Source: an uncultured Oscillospiraceae bacterium
GTDB taxonomy: Bacteria; Bacillota; Clostridia; Oscillospirales; Ruminococcaceae
Assembly (NCBI GenBank): GCA_934466475.1
Contig: CAKSLI010000010.1
Span: forward strand, 4,115 to 68,114
DNA length: 64,000 nt
Reading direction: 5' to 3'
Made by a program: the position numbers and the translations under genes. Numbering within the stretch: the stretch's first letter is position 1; each line of letters opens with the position of its first letter. This document shows, piece by piece, positions 18,126-26,419 of this stretch. The notes beneath the pieces are model-generated. The model saw nothing but the letters and a program-made list of their open reading frames with translations, ran no database searches and was not told the origin of the DNA.

Positions 18126-21100
18126 TCATCTGCCGGTTATCCTGCTTTCAGTGCGGAGCCTGCTCTCAAGCCGCTCCATTACCATTCCGCACAGTCTGTC
18201 GGCGTTCTCGCGGGACATGACCGTGCTCTGTATTTTTTCGGTGAACTGCCGCTCCTGTGATACTTCGTGCATCGTGCTGCGCACAAGCTCCCGGAGCTCC
18301 TTTACGCTTTCCTCCGTTATGGGTCCCGGGCGGTCCTGCACCGCTTCTGAGTCCTGCGGAGCTGCGCCATGGGCGGGAGTTCCGTCCTCAGCCGGGGGTT
18401 CTTCCTGCGGAAGTCCCGCCGCGCTGTTCTCAGATGCCCCGGAGCGCGCCGGAACTTCCGCCAGTACAAGCCCGCCGTTCTCCAGTATTTCTGCGGAGCT
18501 CCCGCCGAGCGCCTGCACGATGAGCTCCGTGCTTTCCCCGGAAGTGAATCGCTCCGCAGTGCGGCGGGTCTCCGTCTGCCTGCGGCTCTCAGTGAAGCCG
18601 TATTTTTCAGTCAGCCCGGAGACCAGCTCCGAGCGGAAAATCTCCCGCAGGGTGTCCGTTATTTCCGAACTTTCGGCGCGGAAAATGCGCTCTGCAAACG
18701 CGCTTTCGCCGCTGTAAAATTCCGCGGAGCTTACTGAGCCGAAGTACAGCATGCGGCTATCAGCCGTGCGCTCCGTACTGAAACGTCGCTCCGTTCTCCC
18801 GCCGTACAGCCGGGCGTGCTCCGATGAGACCACGATTTTCCGGAGCAGCTCCCGCGGCATGCGCCTGCGAAGCCCGCTGTCATTCAGTATGCTGCGGAAA
18901 ACTCCCGTCCTTCCGTCGGAGCCGGGTCTGCCGTCCGCGCCGGCTCCATTCATGCCGTTTGCGGAGCTCCCCGCCGCGCCGCCTGCACCGATTCCGTCCG
19001 CGCCGTTCTTGCCGTCTGCGCCGGAGCCGCCTCTTACCTGAACAGCGGAGCGGACAAGCCCGGCTTTTCCGGTTCCGGAGCCGATTTGCACCGTGCCTGC
19101 TCTGCGAAGCTCCGGGGCGGCCGCGCGTTGCTCCGGTGTTCCCGCATAGACCAGCTCGGAAAGCCCGAAAAGAGCTGTCACGCCTCCCGGCAGAGAAACT
19201 GTACCGGCCGACGGCGCGCCCGCCTCCACTAGCCGAATAACGGCGTTCTCGGCGCTGTACAGACGTTCCACAGTGCTGTTTCTGGAGCTGAGCAGCCGCG
19301 ATATGCTGTTAAGCGCCAGCGGTGGAACACTCCTTTCGCCGCCTGTAAGCGTGGTTCTTTCGCTCCGGACGGTGTTTTCTCGATTACTGAAAGTATATTT
19401 CCCAGAAATATTACTTTCAGACCTGTGTTCCGAAACGACTTTCTCGGATTTATGCTCTGTATTTTCAGCGGTTTCACGATAAAGATATGTCAGCATTTCG
19501 CGGATATCGGCGGCTCCTGCGGTATGCTCACGGAAAATCCCGTGGGATATCGTCTCCCGATTTACAGGCAACTCAATATACAAATCGTAATTTTTCCGCA
19601 TGAAATTACCAAAGGTGTTGAACGAATTCACATTCAGCAGCTCCGTAGCCGCTTTCGCCGGGACTTCGTGCGCGTAGTCCCCGTGAATCTCACGGAAAAC
19701 ACGCCCGGCTCCTGCCGCTGGGGTTTCATGGGAAGCCGCATCGCCATGCGGGTTCCCCACGGAATCTGCCGGGCTGTCCCCCGCAGCTAGCGGGGTTCCC
19801 ACGCCGGGAGCCCCGGAGTTCCTCAGTAAATGGGTACCAGCCGGGAGAATCTCCGTGCTTTCGCCCTCGCGGAGCAGTTTTTCAGTCGCGGAAGACGTAT
19901 CTTTTCTATACTCTGTGGAATATATCAGCTCATTATTACGTTCAGATGTGAGGAATTCCGCTGTCATTTCCACAGAATGACTGCTGTTTGCAGCCGCGCG
20001 CATTTCCGACAGGATCTCCGCGCGTTGTTCCGGAATCCTCATATAGCCTGCCCCGGAGTTCCCGAAATAGGAATTTCTGAAGCTGAAATTTGCGAATCCT
20101 GAGTTCCCGAAGCCGGATTTCCCGGCGGATATCTCCCGGCGGAGCTCGGCGAGCCTGCGCTCCGAAACGGCTGATTTTCGCAGCTCCCGGAGAATTTCCG
20201 CGCGGCGGAGCTCCGTGGAAAGGTTGACGCTCAGGCGCTCACGCTGGCGGAAAACCGCGGATACCGGCGCTTCGCCGGGACGTCCCGGGATGGGCTCCGG
20301 CTGAACGAAAGGTTCACGCTCTGTGTTCAGGAAGGTCATCTCGCTGCGCAGCCGGACTGCGTTTTCGCGGGTGCTCGTACGCTCCCGCCGGAGTTCCGCT
20401 GAAAGCTCCCGGCTCTTTTCGGTCAGGAGGCTGCGCTGCTCCCGCATAAGCTGCGCGGTGAACCTCGAATTTTCCGCGCGGGTCACGCTGTGCATGAGCC
20501 GCAGGGCCGCCTCCAAAGCCGGAACAGGAGCTCCCGCGGATTCCATGAGCCGAGTTTTCAGGCTCCAGGAACGGCTCCCGGTGGATTCCCGGCTGAAAAC
20601 GGTGAAGTGCTCCCGTTCGGTCAGCTCCCGGGTAAGCCCGGATTTCATGCTCTGCGCTGAGGTCAACACGCGCTCCAGGCTGTCGCTGACTGTCGCGAAG
20701 CTAGTCCTTTTCTCGTCCAGAAAGGCGTGTGTGAGAATGATCCTGCCGCCCGCCGACCGCAGGAATCCGGACAGAAATTCTGTGCTCTCAGACCGGGTCT
20801 CGTGGGAATTTTCCCGCCGGATATCGCGCACGGCGCTTGTATTTTTGCGTTGTTCGGTGATTGTCCGGCTGGAATCTGAACGCTCCGTCCGGACGTCCCT
20901 GACATCAGTCTTCAGCGTATGATCTGAGGAATACTCCCGGAAATGCCGCTCTGTGCTGAACTCGCAGCGGCGGATTTCGCGCTCCGCGGCGGAGCTTTCC
21001 CGCAGGAGCTCCCGGAGGGATACGCTGTGCTCCTCCTCACGGAATTCCAGCGCGGCGGCGCTGCTGAACAGTCTGTCCATGCGCGCCGTGAAGCTGCGTA

Positions 21101-21647
21101 GCTCCCGCAGGCGGGTCATTTCAGCGTTTTTTTTTAGCTCCCGGATAATCCCGGAAACGTCCGTGCGGGTGTTTCCGCCGAGGATCGAAGTCAGCTCCGA
21201 GACATCAGCAGTATGCCTCTGATTCACGCCCGCTATCCGCGAAAGCTGCACCGAAAGCCCGTTTATCAGCTGTTCGGTCTGCTCGCTGGTGATGTTCCCG
21301 CCGGAGAACGAACCCTCGATATCTGTCAGCAGCGCACGTAGCTCAGTGCTCATGTTCCCGGAGACCGCCGCGCGGTAATTGTTCACGATATTGCAGATGT
21401 TCTGCCGTATGACAGTTGTATTCCCGGCAACGGAGATATTCGTGCTGCCGCTCTGCGCCCGGAACTGCCGCATTGACTCCAGCAGGAGCATAAGAAGCTC
21501 ACCGACCACTGGGGAATCCCCTTTGAAGGTCAGCTCGCTGTCGCGCTCAAACGGAAACGAGGAGGAGGGAGCGTCATCGAGCGCGGCTATCCTGCGCACG
21601 GTCGGCTTAAGTCCCGGCTTTGGCTGGAATGGCGTTATGCTCTTCAT
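18126..21647 (-). CDS. 1,173-aa Arg/Ser/Glu-rich protein in the tape-measure position
   Basis: I do not recognise the family. The protein is extremely rich in Arg, Ser and Glu, with many short units of the type RELLRESS, SERTERS and ESTEFL, and is probably a mixture of charged helix and disorder. A short Gly-rich, collagen-like segment (GADGKNGADGIGAGG) lies near residue 880. It has no signal peptide or membrane helix. Its position between the tube gene and the Afp7-like adaptor is where contractile phages keep their tape measure gene, and no other obvious tape measure exists in this strand. That makes it my best tape-measure candidate, by synteny only. An effector or scaffold role is possible. 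GGGGGAG precedes the ATG. Confidence 0.5.
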   Translation of the reverse strand: MKSITPFQPKPGLKPTVRRIAALDDAPSSSFPFERDSELTFKGDSPVVGELLMLLLESMRQFRAQSGSTNISVAGNTTVIRQNICNIVNNYRAAVSGNMSTELRALLTDIEGSFSGGNITSEQTEQLINGLSVQLSRIAGVNQRHTADVSELTSILGGNTRTDVSGIIRELKKNAEMTRLRELRSFTARMDRLFSSAAALEFREEEHSVSLRELLRESSAAEREIRRCEFSTERHFREYSSDHTLKTDVRDVRTERSDSSRTITEQRKNTSAVRDIRRENSHETRSESTEFLSGFLRSAGGRIILTHAFLDEKRTSFATVSDSLERVLTSAQSMKSGLTRELTEREHFTVFSRESTGSRSWSLKTRLMESAGAPVPALEAALRLMHSVTRAENSRFTAQLMREQRSLLTEKSRELSAELRRERTSTRENAVRLRSEMTFLNTEREPFVQPEPIPGRPGEAPVSAVFRQRERLSVNLSTELRRAEILRELRKSAVSERRLAELRREISAGKSGFGNSGFANFSFRNSYFGNSGAGYMRIPEQRAEILSEMRAAANSSHSVEMTAEFLTSERNNELIYSTEYRKDTSSATEKLLREGESTEILPAGTHLLRNSGAPGVGTPLAAGDSPADSVGNPHGDAASHETPAAGAGRVFREIHGDYAHEVPAKAATELLNVNSFNTFGNFMRKNYDLYIELPVNRETISHGIFREHTAGAADIREMLTYLYRETAENTEHKSEKVVSEHRSESNISGKYTFSNRENTVRSERTTLTGGERSVPPLALNSISRLLSSRNSTVERLYSAENAVIRLVEAGAPSAGTVSLPGGVTALFGLSELVYAGTPEQRAAAPELRRAGTVQIGSGTGKAGLVRSAVQVRGGSGADGKNGADGIGAGGAAGSSANGMNGAGADGRPGSDGRTGVFRSILNDSGLRRRMPRELLRKIVVSSEHARLYGGRTERRFSTERTADSRMLYFGSVSSAEFYSGESAFAERIFRAESSEITDTLREIFRSELVSGLTEKYGFTESRRQTETRRTAERFTSGESTELIVQALGGSSAEILENGGLVLAEVPARSGASENSAAGLPQEEPPAEDGTPAHGAAPQDSEAVQDRPGPITEESVKELRELVRSTMHEVSQERQFTEKIQSTVMSRENADRLCGMVMERLESRLRTESRITGR

Positions 21648-21683
21648 GCGGCTCCCCCCTTCAGTGTTTATTAAAGCACAAAG

Positions 21684-21748
21684 CGCACTGCACCGTCATG
21701 CGATGCAGTGCGTTGTCAGGGAGCGCCGCTCTGCTTCACGGCGTTCCC
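21684..21748 (-). promoter_or_regulatory. Tandem intercistronic hairpins downstream of the tube gene
   Basis: Two stem-loops lie in the 107-bp gap after the tube gene. CGCACTGCA (21684-21692) pairs perfectly with TGCAGTGCG (21704-21712). GGGAGCGCCG (21719-21728) pairs with CGGCGTTCCC (21739-21748) with one mismatch. Neither is followed by a long T tract on the transcribed strand, so they look like 3' mRNA-stabilising or partial read-through structures. They would keep sheath and tube message more abundant than the downstream genes. Confidence 0.65.
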
Positions 21749-21754
21749 CTGTTA

Positions 21755-22192
21755 TCATATAGCGAGCCTGCTGCAGCCCTCGTGCGCAAACTCGATGGTC
21801 TCAACCGCTACCTCGGAGCCAAGACCGTTCAGGTCAGGACCTGTGTACTTTGCGGGCCATGCGTTTACTATCTGCCAGGAAGCCACAACCGCGTCAGTAT
21901 CATCGCACAGATTAACAACGATCGTCTTTCTCGTAAGATTTCCGGAGAATGCCTCCTCGACCCATGTGAAGAAGTCGATATCGTCGATCACTCCGCGCTT
22001 GAATGTGATATTGCTGTATTTCACCAGACCGGGCTGCTTTCTCGGCGTGTTCACCACCGCGTCGCCCTCTCTGTATTCGATAACGTCTATCGTTGCGTCA
22101 AAGCCGGATACCTCGCTGAAGCCCGCCACCATAACGCTGTCAACCTCTACCTTGAACCGGTAGTTCTTGTAAGGGTACTGTTCAAGTGCCAT
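21755..22192 (-). CDS. eCIS inner tube protein (Afp1-like)
   Basis: The 145-residue protein is a clear member of the gp19/Afp1 tail tube family: PYKNYRFKVEVDSVMVAGFS, SGFDATIDVIEYREGD and NTPRKQPGLVKYSNITFKRG, ending with EVAVETIEFAHEG. Hexamers stack to form the lumen through which cargo passes. It is the first gene after the sheath with a 19-bp gap. A longer, divergent tube paralogue is encoded at 25833 in the rightward operon. Confidence 0.95.
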   Translation of the reverse strand: MALEQYPYKNYRFKVEVDSVMVAGFSEVSGFDATIDVIEYREGDAVVNTPRKQPGLVKYSNITFKRGVIDDIDFFTWVEEAFSGNLTRKTIVVNLCDDTDAVVASWQIVNAWPAKYTGPDLNGLGSEVAVETIEFAHEGCSRLAI

Positions 22193-22210
22193 TTTTCATG
22201 CTCCTTTCAA

Positions 22211-23941
22211 TTACTGCTCAGCGGTCTTCTGGGTAAGTCTGAATACAACGAACTCAGCAGGCTTAACGGGAGCAACGCCGATAACGCATACCAGCCTGCC
22301 GTTGTCGATGTCGTCCCTGGACATGGTGTTGGGGCCGATATCTACAAAGAACGCCTCGTCCTCGGAGCCGCCGGCGAACGCGCCGTTCTTCCACATACCG
22401 GAAAGGAACACCTCTATCGTGCGCTTGACGCGCAGCCACAGAGTGGTGTCGTTCGGCTCGAATACTACCCAGCTCGTGTTCGCCTTGATGGATTCCTCAA
22501 GGAATATGAACAGACGCCTTACGTTTATGTACTTCCACTGGCCGTTGGAGCTGAGCGTCCTTGCGCCCCATACCTTGATGCCCTGACCCGGGAAGCTCCT
22601 GATGAGGTTGACGCCGCGCGGATTCAGGATATCCTGCTCGCCGGCGGTGTATGTGCAGTCAAGTCCGACGCAGCTGCTTACGACCTCGTTGGCGGGAGCC
22701 TTCCATACGCCCCTGCTGTTGTCGCTGCGGGCGAAGATGCCTGCAACAGAGCCGGACGGAGGTATAGCCGCGGAATTCTTGGTGAGCGGGTCGAACACCT
22801 TTACCCACGGGTGGTACATAGCCGCATAGGAGGTGTCGAAAATATTGCGCTGCGCGATGATGTCGTTCACGCTGCGGACGTCCCTTGCAAGGTCGAGTAT
22901 CGCGAACCTGCTGCCCGCGTTCTCGCAGTGGGCGACAAGGCTCATCTGCACGCTGGGGTCGGTAACGCCGGGGACAGCCATTATGCTTACGTCGCTGTTG
23001 TCGATGAACGCCTGGATTCCTGTGCGGTTTCCGGGACCCTTGTCCTCGCCGATGAAGTCGTCTGCGCTGAGCGCGCCGGAGGTTCCGTTGGTTCCGCCGA
23101 AGAGGTTCACGAGAGCCTCGCCGCCGTTCTCCCTGCCGGTGAAGAGCTCATACACGGACATGGGCTTCTCTGGAGCCGCCGCGCTTACAACGATGAGCTC
23201 GCTCTTTGCGAGCTTCGTGAGCAGGTAGTCCGGGGAAGCCGGGTTGAGCGTCACGTGCTCGTACTTCTCAGCCTGACCGTCGTATGAGACCTCGATATCC
23301 GCAGTGCAGGTCATAATGACCTTCTTCGGAACGAGCGCGGTGTCTACCGCCGCTTCGTCAAGCGGAGCCTTGAGGGAAACGAGGTCGCCGTCAACGCCGG
23401 TGACAACGTTCTGCGCGTAAGCTGTGCCGTCCGTGAATGCAACGACATCGCCCTCCGCAAGTCCGGAGGCGTTCTTTACACGGTACTTTGCGTCCTTTTC
23501 GTTCTCAGCCTTTACGATCTCCAGTATCTGGGTCTTGAAGCTGCTGGAGGGGGTCACCTTTACCGTAATCTTATTGCCCCATGCGCCGGGATCCTTAGCG
23601 TAAACCACTACCGGTGCGGAGCCTGCGTCCTCCGTGCTGCACGCATACGCTGCGTCCGAGGGGACAACGCGCTTTATAAAGCAGCGTGTTCCGCCGTTAG
23701 TGAAGAACTGGTTCACGGAATATGCAAGATAGCGGTACTCGCCGAATTCCCTCTCGGAAAGATAGGAACCGAAGATCCTCCTGAAATCAGCAAAATTAGT
23801 CACGAGAACGGGAGCGCCCTCTGCCGGGCCCTTCTCCGCAACGCCGATGAAGCCCGCCGTGCTTGTGCCGACGCCCTCCACCGGAACGGAGCCGCTGTCG
23901 AATTCCTCAACATAAACACCTGGTGATAAATATTCTGCCAT
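22211..23941 (-). CDS. eCIS contractile sheath protein (Afp2-4-like)
   Basis: The 576-residue protein has both family hallmarks: MAEYLSPGVYVEEFDSGSVP at the N-terminus and the C-terminal handshake and core region (KYINVRRLFIFLEESIKANT, WLRVKRTIEVFLSGMWKNGA, PVKPAEFVVFRLTQK). The sheath contracts to drive the tube through the target envelope. This locus has one sheath gene, whereas Afp and PVC have up to three. It is preceded by the YbjN-like gene and followed by the tube. Confidence 0.95.
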   Translation of the reverse strand: MAEYLSPGVYVEEFDSGSVPVEGVGTSTAGFIGVAEKGPAEGAPVLVTNFADFRRIFGSYLSEREFGEYRYLAYSVNQFFTNGGTRCFIKRVVPSDAAYACSTEDAGSAPVVVYAKDPGAWGNKITVKVTPSSSFKTQILEIVKAENEKDAKYRVKNASGLAEGDVVAFTDGTAYAQNVVTGVDGDLVSLKAPLDEAAVDTALVPKKVIMTCTADIEVSYDGQAEKYEHVTLNPASPDYLLTKLAKSELIVVSAAAPEKPMSVYELFTGRENGGEALVNLFGGTNGTSGALSADDFIGEDKGPGNRTGIQAFIDNSDVSIMAVPGVTDPSVQMSLVAHCENAGSRFAILDLARDVRSVNDIIAQRNIFDTSYAAMYHPWVKVFDPLTKNSAAIPPSGSVAGIFARSDNSRGVWKAPANEVVSSCVGLDCTYTAGEQDILNPRGVNLIRSFPGQGIKVWGARTLSSNGQWKYINVRRLFIFLEESIKANTSWVVFEPNDTTLWLRVKRTIEVFLSGMWKNGAFAGGSEDEAFFVDIGPNTMSRDDIDNGRLVCVIGVAPVKPAEFVVFRLTQKTAEQ

Positions 23942-23974
23942 TTTGTGCGATCCAACGCGCGGTCTCAGCCGCCG

Positions 23975-24454
23975 TTAAATCTCTTCACCCCTTTCATTTT
24001 CATTGCTGCCGCTGCTTAAAATATCGTCAAGATCGACTTCTCCGCCGCATGCCGCCTTTATGATATGCCTTGCGTAAAAATCCATTGCAAGCATATTATA
24101 CGCGACCACCCTGCGAATGATCTCCTTTGCCTCTGCCGTGCTGCTGCGGATAAGCTCCTCCGTCAGTATGCCGTAAGTCTTGAACAGCACCTGACCGCCG
24201 GACTGGCTGTATTCAAAGCTGCCGACCCTCACGGCATAATTTATGCCATGGAGCAGCCGCATAACACTCTCCTCGCTGTCCTTGTCCGCCCGCACGGGGA
24301 TAATTGCATAGCAGGAGAAGCTGTCGCTGCCCTCCGCCGTAATGTAGCACGCCCAGTTGGAGCTCTCGCCGTCAACTTCAAAGCGGAGCGTCCCCGCGTT
24401 TTCGGCGTACTTCCAGCCGTATTCGTCAAGTACCTGCTTTATCAGCTCTGTCAT
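23975..24454 (-). CDS. YbjN/secretion-chaperone-like small protein
   Basis: The 159-residue protein resembles the YbjN domain, which has the fold of type III secretion chaperones: LIKQVLDEYGWKYAENAGTL, then a beta-sheet region and LLHGINYAVRVGSFEYSQSG. Proteins with this fold bind unfolded partners. Its start lies 29 bp inside the preceding gene, so the two are translationally coupled, and they head the sheath/tube operon. A reasonable inference is that it binds the promoter-proximal disordered protein or another eCIS cargo. The assignment rests on pattern recognition, not alignment. Confidence 0.55.
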   Translation of the reverse strand: MTELIKQVLDEYGWKYAENAGTLRFEVDGESSNWACYITAEGSDSFSCYAIIPVRADKDSEESVMRLLHGINYAVRVGSFEYSQSGGQVLFKTYGILTEELIRSSTAEAKEIIRRVVAYNMLAMDFYARHIIKAACGGEVDLDDILSSGSNENERGEEI

Positions 24455-25010
24455 TGCTTTCCTCCCTGCCGGAGTTTTCCTCCGCGTCCCCGCCGCGCTT
24501 CCTCAGCAGGAAATCAAAAAGATCTCCGTCTGCCGCCGTCACCGGGACCCTTGCCGCCGCGCGCTCCTTCGCTTCCCGCCCGCGCTCCAGATACTCCATT
24601 CTCCGGACCGAGGACTCCGCCGTTTCCGTCATTCCGACCAGCCTGGTGCGCTGCGCCTCCGGCTGCGGAGTATCCGAAACCGCCCTCACGAGCTCTGCCT
24701 GCATGATGTCCTGCATCGAGAATTCATGCTCCGTGCGCTTTTCCGCCGGTCTGTCCGGAGCTTTTTCAGGAGCCGCGCCCCCCGGAGCTTCCGCGCTGTC
24801 CGGCTGCCGGCTGATGTCGCCATGCTCCGGCATGAGCTCGGTATTGCGTATCTCATTGGAGCGCCTGCGAAGCTCGGACTTCAGCTCGTCAAGCATTTGT
24901 GAATTATCAATGTCAAAATCCTGCATTTTTGATGACGCAGAATCTGAGTGACGCGTGGTGAAATCCGCGCTTTTGGCTTTACAGTGTGCTTTGTCCGCGT
25001 AATCAGGCAT
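24426..25010 (-). CDS. Promoter-proximal disordered protein of the eCIS operon
   Basis: This 194-residue product is the first gene of the leftward operon and I do not recognise it. It is hydrophilic with many Arg, Glu, Ala and Asp, so it is probably mostly disordered. It has a predicted helix at residues 38-58 (SQMLDELKSELRRRSNEIR) and another region around FSMQDIMQAELVRAV. It lacks a signal peptide. It overlaps the YbjN-like gene by 29 bp, which suggests a stoichiometric pair. It could be a cargo, a cap or an assembly factor. AAAGGCGG precedes the ATG, and the promoter at 25045-25073 drives it. Confidence 0.6.
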   Translation of the reverse strand: MPDYADKAHCKAKSADFTTRHSDSASSKMQDFDIDNSQMLDELKSELRRRSNEIRNTELMPEHGDISRQPDSAEAPGGAAPEKAPDRPAEKRTEHEFSMQDIMQAELVRAVSDTPQPEAQRTRLVGMTETAESSVRRMEYLERGREAKERAAARVPVTAADGDLFDFLLRKRGGDAEENSGREESNDRADKAGT

Positions 25011-25044
25011 TGGTCATTCCGCCTTTCGGCAAGTTGTTATTTTG

Positions 25045-25073
25045 ATTATATCATAAATCGGCTGATATTTCAA
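25045..25073 (-). promoter_or_regulatory. Sigma-A promoter of the leftward eCIS operon
   Basis: On the minus strand TTGAAA (25073-25068) and TATAAT (25050-25045) are separated by exactly 17 bp, pointing to the gene starting at 25010. Confidence 0.88.
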
Positions 25074-25077
25074 TTCA

Positions 25078-25154
25078 TTTTCACATGGGATTTCCGACAA
25101 AATTTACTGTCGTTTTTTGTTAGCTTGTCACAAAATTCAAGATTCTGTGAAAAA
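25078..25154. promoter_or_regulatory. Inverted repeats in the shared eCIS control region
   Basis: The 239-bp divergent region holds no gene. Between the two promoters are nested inverted repeats: TTTTCACA (25078-25085) with TGTGAAAA (25147-25154), TCACA (25128-25132) with TGTGA (25146-25150), and a CGACA/TGTCG hairpin (25095-25099 and 25108-25112) followed by TTTTTT. These are plausible binding sites for a regulator that switches both operons together. No regulator gene lies in the locus. Confidence 0.5.
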
Positions 25155-25190
25155 AAGCATACCTATGTATTCCATTTCTCCGGCTGAATA

Positions 25191-25199
25191 TGTTATAAT
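25191..25199 (+). promoter_or_regulatory. Extended -10 promoter of the rightward eCIS operon
   Basis: TGTTATAAT supplies a TGn extension plus a perfect TATAAT box about 50 bp before the gene at 25250. No good -35 box is found 17 bp upstream, which suggests dependence on the extended -10 or on an activator. Confidence 0.7.
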
Positions 25200-25249
25200 T
25201 AAAAAATAAGACTGTATTCAACAGATGTCGTTCACTCAGGAGGTAAACA

Positions 25250-25609
25250 ATGGTTTTCCAGACAGAATATAAATTCGTCCTGCCGAAAGGCTACATAGAC
25301 GCCAACGGTGATCTCCACAAGGAGGGCGTGATGCGCCTTGCGACAGCCGCGGATGAGATAGTCCCGCTGAAGGACCCGAGAGTTCAGCAGAACCCCAGCT
25401 ATCTCACGATAATACTGCTGGCGCGCGTGATAACCCAGCTGGGAAGCCTCCCCCTGGTGGACGCAAAGGTCGTTGAGAAGCTGTTCACCGCGGACCTGGC
25501 ATTCCTCCAGGACTTCTACCAGAGCATAAACGGCGCGAATCCCCCGGAGGTAAACTGCGTGTGCCCGCAGTGCGGCAGGCAGTTCCGCACTCCCGTGCTG
25601 TTCGAGTGA
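25250..25609 (+). CDS. eCIS tail-assembly-type protein with C-terminal zinc ribbon half
   Basis: This 119-residue protein opens the rightward operon. Homologues in other eCIS and phage-tail-like loci sit just before a DUF6760-like gene and a tube gene, as here, and are usually called phage tail assembly proteins. The middle is helical (LTIILLARVITQLGSLPLVD, then LFTADLAFLQDFYQSINGAN). The C-terminus has CVCPQCGRQF, a CxCxxC knuckle that could bind zinc or pair with another chain. AGGAGG lies seven bases before the ATG. A chaperone role for tube or sheath assembly is inferred from context. Confidence 0.7.
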   Translation: MVFQTEYKFVLPKGYIDANGDLHKEGVMRLATAADEIVPLKDPRVQQNPSYLTIILLARVITQLGSLPLVDAKVVEKLFTADLAFLQDFYQSINGANPPEVNCVCPQCGRQFRTPVLFE

Positions 25610-25623
25610 GGGGGGCGGTCTGA

Positions 25624-25815
25624 ATGATAAAGGGCTACCCCGCCGACAAGATATACGAGGAGGTCGCGTTCATCGCGTATTATTTCCACTGGTCGTATGA
25701 GTCCATAATGAACATGGAGCACGAGGAAAGGCTGCGCTGGTGCCGCGAGATATCCAAGATCAACAAAAAGCTGAACGGCGAGACCGAAAAGAAGAACATC
25801 TTTGACATCACCTGA
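25624..25815 (+). CDS. DUF6760-like small eCIS protein
   Basis: The 63-residue protein (YPADKIYEEVAFIAYYFHWS, then HEERLRWCREISKINK) matches the small helical DUF6760-type proteins that recur between the assembly protein and tube gene of many eCIS loci. It resembles a phage tail assembly chaperone extension in size and position. AGGGGGG precedes the ATG by nine bases. The molecular function is unknown. Confidence 0.65.
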   Translation: MIKGYPADKIYEEVAFIAYYFHWSYESIMNMEHEERLRWCREISKINKKLNGETEKKNIFDIT

Positions 25816-25832
25816 CGGAAGGAGGGCTCACT

Positions 25833-26408
25833 GTGGCAGACAGCGCATACCCGTTCCCGGGGTATAATTTCTGCGTGTACATGGACGCGCTGAAGATAGG
25901 CTTCCGGTCGGTGAGCGGGCTCACGATCAAAAAGGACTCCTACACGGCGTTCCACGAGGGCGGCGACAATTTCTCACTCGCACTCCACAGGGAGGAAAGG
26001 AAAGAGCCCAACCGCCTCGTGCTGTCAAAGGGCGTGGGGGCGTTCAATCCGGCGAAATCCATTTCAAAGGTCGCGGTGCTGCTGCTCGTTGTGCACGATG
26101 AGCGCCACACTCCCATACACGCCTACTACTTCACCGGCGCATACGTTGAGCAGGTGGTCGTATCGGACCTTGACGCAGAGCAGTCCCGGGTGCTGATAGA
26201 CACCGCCACGATAGTATACGACAGCGCGACTGAAGTCGATCTCTCCGGGCGCACGGGATTCTCAGCGTACCTGAAGTCCTCCGGCGGACAGGATAACTCC
26301 GCAGTGACCAGCGCCTCTGTCGAGAGGATAAGGCGGCACAACGAGGAGATCCGGAAAAATCGTGCGGAACGGCAGGATTCCGGCGCGAAAGCTCCGATCG
26401 AGCGCTGA
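25833..26408 (+). CDS. Second tube-family protein (Afp5-like) of the eCIS
   Basis: The 191-residue product is a gp19/Afp-type tube paralogue: YPFPGYNFCVYMDALKIGFR, SGLTIKKDSYTAFHEGGD, and LSKGVGAFNPAKS. It is divergent from the 145-aa tube protein at 21755 and has a 45-residue charged C-terminal tail ending after VERIRRHNEEIRKNRAE. In Afp/PVC a variant tube protein starts the tube at the baseplate, which is the likely role here beside the hub. The start is a GTG with GGAAGGAGGG upstream. Confidence 0.82.
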   Translation: MADSAYPFPGYNFCVYMDALKIGFRSVSGLTIKKDSYTAFHEGGDNFSLALHREERKEPNRLVLSKGVGAFNPAKSISKVAVLLLVVHDERHTPIHAYYFTGAYVEQVVVSDLDAEQSRVLIDTATIVYDSATEVDLSGRTGFSAYLKSSGGQDNSAVTSASVERIRRHNEEIRKNRAERQDSGAKAPIER

Positions 26409-26419
26409 AAGGAGCAGGC

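Noticed and set aside
18126-21647. Repetitive coding sequence mistaken for a CRISPR array
   Set aside because: No regularly spaced direct repeats with unique spacers; the pattern is Arg/Ser/Glu codon repetition in one open frame.
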